From Mixophyes australis (lineage: Eukaryota; Chordata; Amphibia; Anura; Limnodynastidae), in the NCBI GenBank assembly GCA_036250195.1, contig JAVHZZ010000010.1:110347525-110411524 (forward strand): 64,000 nucleotides of DNA, given 5' to 3'. The notes under the pieces were generated by a model. It was given only the letters and a program-made list of their open reading frames with translations. It made no database searches and had not been told where the DNA came from. Shown piece after piece: positions 1-9,957 of this stretch; the stretch's first letter is position 1; each line of letters begins with the position of its first letter. A program made the position numbers and the translations under genes.

Positions 1-1443
1 ATAAAAGGAGAGGTGGGGGGGGGGATATGACAACACTCATTTTGACACCTTGCCTCTGCCCACTAAGTGAGCGCTCAGGCAGGGGACAATTTGCGCCATA
101 GCGGCACACCCACGCCCACCTGTGCTTTGATGAGGATGATTACAGAGTGCGCCAAGATGGCGGCCTCACCCTCTGCACAATATGTAAAATGCTTTGAGTC
201 CTATAATATTATTAAACTCATTTTCCTCCTTCAGGGCTTGTCTGCCGCATCCATCTCTGTACTGTATCTTGTGCTGTGCGGCGCTTACACCGGACGCCAT
301 ATAAATGTTCTTATACATAAATACAGTCCGTTATTATTTCTTATGCACAAATGTGTGAAGATTATCTGGGATTTAGTTACAGAATGCTAAATGCATCAAT
401 CTGTAATAACTGTACATTGCTAATTATCCTAAAATATGATATAACCCGACCTCTACTGATATTACAAGATATGACCATTCAAACATCTATTATTTACAGT
501 GATAGTGACCTCAGAATAAATGTCCTTTGTGTTTGTTACACGACTATGGAAAGATAGAATTCGATGGCCGCCTTTTATATATCATCTATTTATTAGAATT
601 CCCTTTTGCAATAGTTTTTTTCTTGTCCCCAAAACCTGTTGTGAGAGACGGATTTATCACCTTTACTATAATAAAATTGGGGTGACATTTAACACAGGAA
701 AATACTTCTTTTTTAAAAAATAAAATAATAATATTCACGTTTAAATATGTTGCCGATCCTAATCCAAATACTGTTTCCACGTCTGATCAACAACTAGAAA
801 CACTCACAATTGTTTAATACACAACTTTTTAATTTAATATGTGATTAGGAGACTCAGTAAGTTCTTGTCCCAAGTGTATTAATGTACAAGACTCAGACTC
901 CCAAGTATTTAGCTGTGAGATCGTGGGAATAAGCCACAAGGTCACCTCGTCCCACGTGAAGGTCAGACTGTCAGCACAGGGGGCGAATGACGGAGCTCGG
1001 GCCACAGGCTCTGCCCCAAATGGCCCCTCTAGAGTCACTACCGATATACAGTTCTTGTATTTTATTATATAAACGTAATTTCACAAGTTTAAATATTTCA
1101 CAGTCCGATTTGAACTTTCGAGATATCCAGGAACGATTATTTATTGAAACATTTCTATAATTATCCAGAATGGTCCATTTATTTCTTGTAGTTTTACTTA
1201 TTGTTCACTGATCTGTCTCTGAATACAATCCATCCTGGGCTAAGCATATAAAGTGCCCGGACAGCAGCTTCAGGGTATATCTCCTTATACAAAATAAAAG
1301 ATAATCTTCCTGGAATTGTAATCTGGCATCTATGGCTCATTATCTGAGAGCAATAATTTTAGCTCTTCCAGAAAGTTCCAGATAGTTCCTTGGTTTTAAG
1401 GACAGACAGTTTGTGCTGACGTAACTTACTTTTGCAGCATAGT
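1..1443. other. intergenic, no gene recognised
   Basis: Apart from the YY1-like motif, this is AT-rich DNA with only short unrecognised open frames on both strands. Positions 940-1035 are somewhat GC-richer but carry no recognisable domain. Confidence 0.5.
154..164 (+). promoter_or_regulatory. YY1-type motif around an ATG
   Basis: The sequence AAGATGGCGGC matches the classic YY1 site, which often overlaps the start codon of vertebrate housekeeping genes. The ATG has a strong Kozak context and opens a frame of about 75 codons that I do not recognise. A pyrimidine-rich stretch ending in CAG (about 223-236) could be a splice acceptor. There is no protein homology I can name, so this may be a decayed first exon or chance. 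Confidence 0.25.
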
Positions 1444-1683
1444 TTACGGAGCGACATCTTCAGTTAAGTAGCCAGTGGTTATATTAACTTTCGCTAAGAA
1501 TTTCCTGAGACCTTTAATTTCTCTCTGCAGATCGGAGCAGCGAATTGTCGCCGTTTTCCGTAGTACTTTGAGGACTTGGTCGTTCCTCGTCTCCTCTCCG
1601 CGATTCACAACCCTCGCCCACTGAAGAGACATCGTGTCCTCTACTTTCTTTACGGACATTTTCTTCACTTTCCCCGTCGCCAT
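1444..1683 (-). CDS. putative small protein or first coding exon (79 aa), unrecognised
   Basis: The minus-strand frame starts MATGKVKKMSVKKVEDTMSL and ends in TAA. The start codon has a strong Kozak context (AAAGATGGCG). The product is short, basic and Lys/Arg-rich, with a heptad-like stretch near residues 50-68 (LQREIKGLRKFLAKV) that could form a short helix; there is no signal peptide or membrane segment. The segment is clearly richer in CpG (about 15 in 260 bp by eye) than its AT-rich flanks, as expected of a 5' exon or promoter. About 12 bases after the stop, on the minus strand, lies a good splice donor (AAAA followed by GTAAGT, near 1,432). I recognise no family. It could be a small gene, a first exon, a retrocopy or part of a retroelement. 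Confidence 0.28.
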   Translation of the reverse strand: MATGKVKKMSVKKVEDTMSLQWARVVNRGEETRNDQVLKVLRKTATIRCSDLQREIKGLRKFLAKVNITTGYLTEDVAP

Positions 1684-1689
1684 CTTTCG

Positions 1690-2703
1690 CTTTTCGAGAT
1701 TCAGAAGTTGTGATGACCAGGAAAAAAAGAAGAGGTTTCAGGGAATGTTCTACCTTATGTGTATGATCCTGCCGAGCAGCCAGTTAATAATTTACTGGCT
1801 CTTTCTGAGTCGTTGATCACATCGCACCCCTGCTGTGCTCCCCCCACTTCACAGAGATCCAACACATTCATTCCTTGCTGCTCATCGTTATAGTAAGTAC
1901 GCAGGAGATCCACACAGTTCACACTAAATAAAAATAATTTTTGGTGTATATTTTAGTGGGTAATTTTTGGAAAAAAAATACTTCTTAATGTTTGTTACAG
2001 AAATATGTGGCCCAATCAACCTCTTATTTTTTTAACGATACTAAATGAGAAAGCATGATATGCGAATATCATATAAATATATTTGATAAATAAAGAGCCT
2101 GATTCATAGTGAGATTTAATCCATTTGCCATCGTATCTGTCATCTTTGTCTAATACACGTACCCAGAAAGTGAACAAAAGATGATTATGAGAGGTGAAGA
2201 TCACAGATCTGACAGTAAGTCGTGCAGGTGAGTACGTAGGTTTGTATCGGATGCTCATCAGGACTTTCAGTTGTTGGTGAAATAGTTACAATCATTACAT
2301 CTCTTCCGCGGTACAATGTAATACTGTGTACTAGATTCATGCTCGGCTTCCAATCAGGGTCAGAAGATTTCTGATCACTCACAAAATTAGTTGTCGTTCT
2401 TATCGGATGCTACAACATGTCTAATAGGTCTGTTACGCGCACGTTAGTTTATTAATCTGTGGTGATGAAGCTGATTCTCTATCTCTTATCGCTGCAAGTT
2501 ATCAATAAACATATCGCAGGACACCCGAGCGATATGCGGTGATATTGTCCAGAAGCGGTAAGATAAATGCATTATCTGTATAACTGGTCCAGACTTGTGG
2601 CTTTCAGTTCCACTAATAATAATAAAAATAAAAGAAACTAATAGACTTCTCTTTTCTCAAGTGACTCCATAACTACACTGGAATAAAGAGATTTGTAGAA
2701 CAT
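1690..2703. other. intergenic, nothing recognised
   Basis: AT-rich unique-looking sequence. The overlapping minus-strand frames at 2.02-2.38 kb show no domain and no coding-like composition. Confidence 0.5.
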
Positions 2704-3914
2704 CGGGGGCAGTGTGACATCGGGGGCAGTGTGACATTGGAGGCAGTGTGACATGGGAGGCAGTGTGACATGGGGGGCAGTGTGACATCGAGGGCAGTGT
2801 GACATGGGGGGCAGTGTGACATGGGAGGCAGTGTGACATGGGGGGCAGTGTGACATCGAGGGCAGTGTGACATCGGGGGCAGTGTGACATGGGGGGCAGT
2901 GTGACATGTGGGGCAGTGTGACATTGGGGGCAGTGTGACATGGGAGGCAGTGTGACATGGGGGGCAGTGTGACATTGGAGGCAGTGTGACATGGGGGGCA
3001 GTGTGACATGGGAGGCAGTGTGACATGAGAGGCAGTGTGACATGGGAGGCAGTGTGACATTGGAGGCAGTGTGACATCGGGGGAAGTGTGACATCGGGGG
3101 CACTGTGACATCAGGGGGAAGTGTGACATCGGGGGCAGTGTGACATTGGAGGCAGTGTGACATCGGGGGAAGTGTGACATCGGGGGCACTGTGACATCGG
3201 GGGGAAGTGTGACATCGGGGGCAGTGTGACATTGGAGGCAGTGTGACATCGGGGGAAGTGTGACATCGGGGGCACTGTGACATCGGGGGGAAGTGTGACA
3301 TCGGGGGCAGTGTGACATTGGAGGCAGTGTGACATGGGAGGCAGTGTGACATGGGGGGACAGTGTGACATTGGGGGCAGTGTGACATGGGAGGCAGTGTG
3401 ACATTGGGAGGCAGTGTGACATGGGGGGACAGTGTGACATCGGGGGCAGTGTGACATCGGGGGCAGTGTGACATGGGGGGACAGTGTGACATGGGGGGCT
3501 GTGTGACATTGGGGGGCAGAGTGACATTGGGGGGCAGAGTGACATTGGGGGCAGTGTGACATCGGGTCAGTGTGACATTGGGGGGAAGTGTGACATTGGG
3601 GGGCAGAGTGACATTGGGGGGCAGAGTGACATTGGGGGCAGTGTGACATCGGGTCAGTGTGACATTGGGGGGAAGTGTGACATTGGGGGCAGTGTGACAT
3701 CGGGGGCAGTGTGACATGGCAGGCAGTGTGACATGGGTGGACAGTGTGACATGGGGGGCAGTGTGACATGGGGGGACAGTGTGACATGGGGGCAGTGTGA
3801 CATTGGGGGCAGTGTGACATCGGGAGCAGTGTGACATGGGGGAACAGTGTGACATGGGGGGCAGTGTGACATTGGGGGGCAGTGTGACATCGGGGGCAGT
3901 GTGACATTGGGGGG
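2704..3914. repeat. 17-bp minisatellite, about 70 copies
   Basis: Head-to-tail copies of GGGGGCAGTGTGACATC, with common variants ATC/ATG/ATT at the end and AAGTG or CACTG for CAGTG. Some copies gain one G and are 18 bp. Blocks recur, for example the motif set at 3,065-3,130 reappears at about 3,165 and 3,240, showing internal duplications. Because neither strand of the unit contains a stop in the minus frames, long Cys/His/Pro-rich minus-strand frames (up to 485 aa) run through it. They are repeat artefacts: overlapping frames are all open and the changes are not codon-biased. Confidence 0.97.
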
Positions 3915-4657
3915 CCAGGAGAACTGAGCAGGAACATTTTACAGAGCGGGGGATAGATAGAAGAATCAGTCTCCCGGGGTTGTGGTCGGGGCTCATACAG
4001 TAAAAGAACGGAAGTATATCTGGGACAAATATATTATTATTGTTATCAAAACTGAAATTGAAAAAATCAAGAAAAAAGGGGAAAAAGACAAGCAAAAACT
4101 ACCCCCCAATACAAAAATAAAAAGCATCCACACATAAAGGGCAAAAGGGCAGACTAGATAGTCCTGTATTGGTGTTTCTATAACAAACACCAGGAACAAC
4201 TTAAATAACAAATTAGGCAGCCCACCCGCTATGTGATTGGCTGGAAGTGAGGGGGAGTCCTGCAGAGTGAGTCCTATTGATGTCATAAAAAAATATTAGA
4301 AAAATGTTCTTTTCATGCCAACGGCCCATTCATTTCAGTTGGGTTTGTACATGTAGTGTACGGTCCCATTGAAATGAATAGGCCATTGACATGAATGTGA
4401 GTGTAAGTGGCTATGTACAGCATGCGCTCACATAAAGGGGAATGAACCGGTCCATGTGGAGGAATATGAGTGAAACAAACTGACATGGAGAAGGCAGCTT
4501 CCAAAAGTTCACACAACAACAAAAACACATACAGGTGTGATGGGACACATAGAAGTAAATGGGTCGCTTGATTTGCACATCCAGTAACATCCAGTAAATA
4601 CGCAGCAGCGTTTGAGGGCCCTAACTACAGCAATATAATAGACTATAAGAAATGTAT
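3915..4657. other. intergenic, nothing recognised
   Basis: AT-rich sequence with an A-rich stretch at about 4,040-4,130. No domain is visible in its open frames. Confidence 0.5.
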
Positions 4658-4979
4658 CAGTGGCTAAGTGGTTAGCACTTCTGCCTCACAGTACTGGGGT
4701 CATGAGTTCAATTCCTGACCATGTCCTTATCTGTGAGGAGTTTGTATGTTCTCCCTGTGTTTGCGTGGGTTTCCTCCGGGTGCTCCGGTTTCCTCTCACA
4801 CTCCAACAACATACTGGTAGGTTAATTGGCTGCTAACAAATTGGCCCTAGTCTGTCTGTGTGTGTGTATATTAGGGAATTTAGACTGTAAGCCCCAATGG
4901 GGCAGGGACTGATGTGAATGAGTTCTCTGTACAGCGCTGTGGAATTAGTGGTGCTATATAAATAGTTGATGATGATGAT
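4658..4979 (+). mobile_element. tRNA-derived SINE, near full length
   Basis: A pol III A box (TGGCTAAGTGG, 4,661-4,671) and B box (GAGTTCAATTC, 4,704-4,714) sit at tRNA-like spacing. They are followed by a central domain (CGTGGGTTTCCTCCGGGTGC, about 4,765-4,784) that I recall as strongly conserved in vertebrate V-SINE-type elements. The 3' part reads into TATATAAATAG and a (GAT)n tail shared with L2-like LINE tails, the usual sign that a SINE borrows LINE retrotransposition machinery. No clear target-site duplication was found. A second, truncated copy lies on the minus strand near 57.6 kb. Confidence 0.8.
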
Positions 4980-6098
4980 AAGCACAAATTCATGAGACCA
5001 TAAGTGACAAATCATTTTCAAATAGATCAAAAAGAATCCAGAATAAATATAAACATCAATATTAAACATTTCTCTTTTAACTGGATACAAATAGTGTCAA
5101 GCCGAGTCTTTGCTACAATGTTGTTTAGTTAGGACGAAACGCGTTGGGTACAGTTTTCGCTCTAACATAAATGATACCAATTGTATTCCCTACTGAATAT
5201 ATTTAAATCTGATAAATCAAACAGTATCGCAGGTTTTTTTTATGTGCCTTTTCCCCCAATATATGTACAGTAACTGTATATGTTGAATACACATTTATCC
5301 TACGCACCTACATTGTAATTCCTACACCATAAATTTGTTAGCTCGTCTGCCTGTAAAGAGATGATTAGATGGTTACACAGAGAGCGGGGAGCATGCAGAT
5401 GTGGGGATCTCCCCCGGGATCCAGCACCTGCAGCCTATCAGCTAATCCTGACATTTACCACTGGGACAAAGATGATTTCTAGAAGCACAAAGTACCTGTT
5501 GGCTCATATTATCCTCTCTGTATGTATCGCAGACCCTTCATCAGTACAAAACGTGCGCTTAGTTAGTCTGTCCATGCAAGGAGGAGTCTTTACAGGAATC
5601 CTGAATAAAAGCAAGTTAGCAGGACACTATGCTACATTGTATCTCTGTTTATTAAACGTCAAAGTGATGAAAACCTAAATATTATCAACTGGGAACTCTG
5701 CAGAATAACCAACAAGTTACCCTGGCTCTGAAATGATCGTCCCTCTTGTTTAAAGTGCAAATGTCATCTACAGACAGTGGGAGTGGCCATTTTGTGGGAG
5801 GGACAAATGTTCACGACACTGTAGCCGGATGTGCCGACGTAAGTAAATGTTTTAGAGCAATTGCACTATATTTGCTACGTGCGTGTTTACAGTGATAGAT
5901 CTTATATAATCATAAATTAAAATAACAACTGGGAACAATATAATAAATCAACAGAAAAAGAAAACCAAAAAAAGTATTACTATCATTTTTCCCAATATAA
6001 TCCATATTTTTTAGATTTTTTCCGACTTTTAATTTAAAATAACTAACTAAATAAATAGCAAAGATAAATGCAAAAGTGCGCTACTTGTCAGAAACTAG
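4980..6098. other. intergenic, nothing firmly recognised
   Basis: AT-rich. It includes GACGAAACGCGTTGGG (about 5,133-5,148), a motif I associate with dispersed repeats in frogs; the element it belongs to could not be delimited. The 105-aa frame at 5,361-5,678 has no recognisable domain. Confidence 0.4.
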
Positions 6099-6493
6099 GG
6101 GGTAAATGTATCAAAGTGCGAGTTTGCCAGCGTGTTTAAATCGCGGCAAATCGCAAGTTTTAAAAAAAAAAAATTAAATGTATCAAGCTGCGATTTTGAG
6201 ACTCATGTTCAAAATCGCTGGTCATCTCTGGCGATTTTGAGCGATGTAAACACTCACGAGTTTAGCAAACTCTCCTGAGTTTGCTAACTCGCAGCTTCTT
6301 ACATTGGAGACTTGTATACCTGCAGTGGCAAACAGTGGTGAGTTTGATCTCTGGCGATTTTGCAAGTAGCTATTTTGACAGAAGCAGAACTCTGGCGATT
6401 TTGTATGAAAACTCAGCTTCATACATCGGCGAGTTTCAACTCTCCCGAGAAAATCGCTGGAGTTGCAAACTCGCACTTTGATACATTTACCCC
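6099..6493. mobile_element. 395-bp MITE with ~32-bp terminal inverted repeats and 3-bp TSD
   Basis: The left end GGGGTAAATGTATCAAAGTG is the reverse complement of the right end, CACTTTGATACATTTACCCC. The inverted match continues through GCGAGTTTGC for about 32 bp. The element is flanked on both sides by TAG (6,096-6,098 and 6,494-6,496), a 3-bp duplication compatible with PIF/Harbinger-type integration. Internal sequence repeats CGATTTT and GCAAACTC motifs in both orientations, so it can fold extensively. It has no coding capacity; open frames inside are shadows. Confidence 0.85.
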
Positions 6494-6867
6494 TAGATCT
6501 GCAATCTGTGATACCTACTGAGACGCATGATTGGCAGTAATTAGACACAATGACGCGTCGGCTATCACTATGATCCGTCATTGACACCTGCCTTGTAGCG
6601 GGTGCAAGAGACGGCCGCAAACAAGTGTACTTACTGTAAACTGAGTCTGCATGACCCCCCCCTTACTGTACATGTTCTACATTAGTCCGCCCATCCCTTT
6701 CCCATTTCACCTCTCAAGTTGTAAAGAGTCATAAGTGTCAAACGCGTGCAGATATGAGTTTGTATGTTTGGTGTCTAGGCATGTGCAGTGTGAATTACAT
6801 GTACATCCGGGCTTGAATCAGGCCCAATCTGAGATTCTGAGTGTAATATAATATTTTAAACAGACAC
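6494..6867. other. intergenic, nothing recognised
   Basis: Short unique spacer between two inverted-repeat elements. No gene or RNA feature is seen. Confidence 0.5.
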
Positions 6868-7173
6868 TCTTCAGTGCAGAAAGAAAGTCTCCTAGTCAGT
6901 AGCCAAATAATTGGTGTATCGTACAGGGGCTAACATCAATTTTTGATCTTCTTTTGACTAGTCATCCGGTAAGTCTACTGTGCCAATGAATAGCTGTTTA
7001 GCCGCCGTGCCTAGGTTTCGAAAAATCCAATCTCTGCAAATGCCAGTAAAATGTGTACACACGAAAAATAGTGAAAGGAGGTGCAACCAAGCTCGTCTAC
7101 GTCGTCTGACGCGTTTCTCCGCCCCTTTTGTAGGCTGATGAAAACTGCCTAGACTTTCTTTCTGCACTGAAGA
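6868..7173. mobile_element. inverted-repeat element, ~306 bp
   Basis: Perfect 23-bp arms: TCTTCAGTGCAGAAAGAAAG... at 6,868-6,890 and its complement at 7,151-7,173. The match continues imperfectly inward. A GACGCGTTTCTCCGCC motif lies near 7,109. No convincing target-site duplication was found, so the true ends may lie further out. It could be a MITE or two oppositely oriented copies of one terminal sequence. Confidence 0.6.
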
Positions 7174-7909
7174 ATGCTAGAGCTCCATATAAATTGTGAT
7201 ATTAACAACTGTGTTTTTGGAAGCTATATACCTAGGACTAATTGCTGGACATTCCGCTATTATGCTACTAGTATATGTGTATTTATAGTTGACCATTGGT
7301 GCCTATAAGAAATTTCATGCAATATCTGGTGCTACTTTACCAGCTCGTTGAACGTGATTGTTGATTGATATATTTATTTTATATTCCTTCTTTTTAATTA
7401 AACAAGCTAAGTGTTAGTTATACCATCACTACTACTTGTCTGTTTTATCTTCTGTTTAGTGGTTAACAAGCCCAGTACTTGTGATGTGTGGTTAGCTGCA
7501 GGTGTGACTTTTAGCAATCCCAATATCCTGCTATGAAACTACATTAATGGTTTGAACATTTTTAATCTTCCAACCAGCACTTGGTGTTTTTTTTCTTACT
7601 TATAATATAATATTTATAAATTTGGCCACAAAAGACAGAAATGTTCAGCCCATCTGTATCAATAGATAAAACATGATCAAGAGCTGAGATTAAGAAAAGA
7701 CATTTTATTTCAGCAATTGTTAACATATGAATAGAATTCAAAATCTTACATTTTTACACAAGTACAGAGTTAAGTAAATAAAGGGACAAGCTGGGTAAAC
7801 AACATATTTCAAAATAAATCACACTGCTGAAAAGTTATTGACCAGTAGTAAAATGAATAACCAGCATAGATGAGATTGGCAGAATCTGGCATTACACAAT
7901 CGTGGTAAG
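7174..7909. other. intergenic, nothing recognised
   Basis: AT-rich sequence without a supported gene or element. Confidence 0.5.
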
Positions 7910-8279
7910 CAGGGCCGGATTAACCATAGGGCTAACTGGGCTACTGCCCAGGGGCCTATGGCATCCAGGGGGCCCTTGAAAGTGCTCAGCAGCATTATTG
8001 ATCGGTCGTGGGTCGGGGACGCCTCCGGCGCGTTCAGTGCTGCTGAGCACTTTCACCGCGGTCCTTTTCCGATGCGCTGTAGTCTCCTTACTGAGGAGAT
8101 GTCGTGAGTCTCACTCTCACGAGATCTCCTCAGTAAAGAGCGTACAGCGCGCCGGAGAAGGAGGTAAGTGCCGGGGGGGGGGGGAGGGGCGCTGGCAGCT
8201 CGGATCACAGGGGGGGCCCCTCACAGGGGAATGGAGGCCCCTTTAGCCCAGGGGCCTCCATTCCCTTAATCCGGCCCTG
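7910..8279. mobile_element. 370-bp non-autonomous hAT-type element (MITE) with 8-bp TSD
   Basis: It begins CAGGGCCGGATTAA and ends with the exact inverse TTAATCCGGCCCTG. It is flanked by a perfect 8-bp duplication, GTGGTAAG, at 7,902-7,909 and 8,280-8,287. A CAGGG-type terminus and 8-bp TSD are the signature of hAT transposons. The interior is GC-rich, with inverted matches such as CAGGGGCCT near both ends, and encodes no transposase, so it would have been moved in trans. The perfect TSD suggests fairly recent insertion. Confidence in the ends is high; the subfamily is unknown. Confidence 0.93.
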
Positions 8280-8287
8280 GTGGTAAG

Positions 8288-9089
8288 ATGCAATACTTTC
8301 CTTTACAACGCCATCTGGTGTCCTTTCTTATTACTGCAGTATAACAAATGACAGGACCAACTGTCTAGGAGCATGTATTAGGCTCAGCAAATTGGTCCTC
8401 GCACATCATAAAACTAACTCCATCTGTATATATGTAATACAAACGCCAAGCCAAACCCAAATTAATATCTAAACTATTAGATAATGACATAAAATAAATC
8501 CTTTGCTCATAAACAGCATGAAAACATCATTTCTTATTGGTGTACAGACACTTTCATCCTCAGCTTCATAAAGTGTTGAAAAAAAGGCAATTAAAATTTC
8601 TTCCAAAGTGAAAACATTCAGCCACAGAAAGTTAAGATCTGAACATTTATATAATCTGCAATCTGAAAATATGTTGGAGAACGACAGAGCTCAGAGACGT
8701 TATGTGAAGCTTAGATTAGGTTTAGTGGGTTCAGATATGTCGCAGTCTGTCTGCAGATCCTTTCTTACAACATGTCAGGAACAGACTGTAATACACCACG
8801 TTTACTAAGCTCCGGTGCGCAGCTGTAACGCATTGAGATGAGCAAATTGGTTTGTTGCAGTTCAATGTCTCTCTGACGGTGAAACATTTTACTAATATGG
8901 AGCCAAAACATTTTATAAACAGTTTTAGACATAGAAATATACACGAGTCCATCAGAATGCAGTAATTAATCACAGGGCATCCTTTTTCCCTCTGGGTAAC
9001 ATTGTCATTCTAGACTGGGAAACACTGTGCTCAATCTGTACAAACTTAGTGTATTGTTTGATTGGTGAAATGATTGTGGTATTAGTATT
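8288..9089. other. intergenic, nothing recognised
   Basis: AT-rich. The small open frames (60-80 aa) on both strands are unrecognised and mutually overlapping. Confidence 0.5.
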
Positions 9090-9655
9090 AATACTTGCGG
9101 TAGGTCATTGGTATGGCCTCATCTAGAATAATGTGTTCAGTTCTGGAGGCCGTATCTCCAGAGGGATATAAATACATTATAGACTGTACAAAGAAGGGCA
9201 ACTAAAATGGTGCATGGTCTACAGCACAAAACTTACCCGGAGAGACTAAAAAGTCTTATTATGTATAGTTTGGAGCAGAGAAGGGAACGGGGGGATATGA
9301 TAGAAACTTTCAAATATATCCAGGGTTATAACAAGGTGCAGGAGGGAACATTCTACAAAGGAAGAGAAGTATTAGAACACGAGGACATGTACTGACACTG
9401 GGGGGAAGGAGGTTCAGAGGAAATTACGTCACAGAAAGGGTAGTGGATAAGTGGAATATCCTCCCATCAGAGGTGGTAGAGGCTAATACAGTAGAGCAAT
9501 TTAAACATGCTTGGGATAGACATAAGGATATCCTTACAAAGAACTAAAGATCAATACGGTTTGAGGTTACCATAGGTTAGAAATTGAGCAGACTAGATAG
9601 GCCAGATGGTTCTCATCTGCCGTCAAATTCTATATTTCTATGTCTATGTTTCAAA
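9090..9655 (+). mobile_element. CR1-like LINE, truncated 3' end with broken reverse-transcriptase C-terminus
   Basis: The translated sequence carries the C-terminal motifs of CR1/L2-clade ORF2: ERLKSLIMYSLEQRRERGDM, then RTRGHVLTLGGRRFRG and ERVVDKWNILPSEVVEA. In the intact protein this region follows the reverse transcriptase core. The first motif (from 9,207) is in one frame and the later ones (from about 9,368) in another, so a frameshift near 9,365 breaks the frame; the part upstream of 9,207 is also degenerate. The 3' end has ATTCTAT/CTATGT short repeats (9,630-9,655), typical of CR1 tails. It is 5'-truncated and dead; the insertion is old. Confidence 0.85.
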
Positions 9656-9770
9656 TTCTATTAGATAAATGTAGGTGGAGGAACAACGTGAGGGCTGGAT
9701 CTGCAGACTCCCAAAAGGTAATAATATTGGTAGGTAGCACTAGCCAGCTGCATATCACTCTGCCATCATC

Positions 9771-9957
9771 GATCAGTCACCATCAACTATTTTTGTATTT
9801 ATCTTGCTGCAATTCCTAAAGATTGTGCAGGTCCTGTTGTCACAGTGGTAGATTTGTTTTTTCTGCCTAACAGGATTATAGAGATCTGTGAAGAGAGCAA
9901 TGGTCTGCAGACCTCTAGAGAGGTCAGTAGCCAAATAGTACCCCTCCCCCCCCCCCA
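9771..9957 (-). other. single-copy sequence resembling the 90-bp satellite unit
   Basis: On the minus strand, about 9,895-9,930 reads TACTGACCTCTCTAGAG, then TCTGCAGA, then CATTGCTCT. This matches about 30 of 33 bases of the core of the 90-bp array at 22.97-25.84 kb, and its translation (YYLATDLSRGLQTIALF) resembles the array's YYITDLSRDLQNIALF. A C-rich run (9,945-9,957) lies next to it. It may be part of a dispersed element from which the array was seeded. Confidence 0.65.

Noticed and set aside
2638..4095. 485-aa and 426-aa Cys/His/Pro-rich minus-strand frames resembling zinc-finger or keratin-associated proteins
   Set aside because: They are translations of the 17-bp minisatellite; several overlapping frames are open at once and there is no non-repetitive coding flank.
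4661..4730. A genuine tRNA gene
   Set aside because: The A and B boxes are there, but the sequence does not fold as a complete cloverleaf and it is joined to a SINE body and LINE-type tail.
5361..5678. 105-aa plus-strand frame
   Set aside because: Composition and context are not coding-like and no family is recognised.
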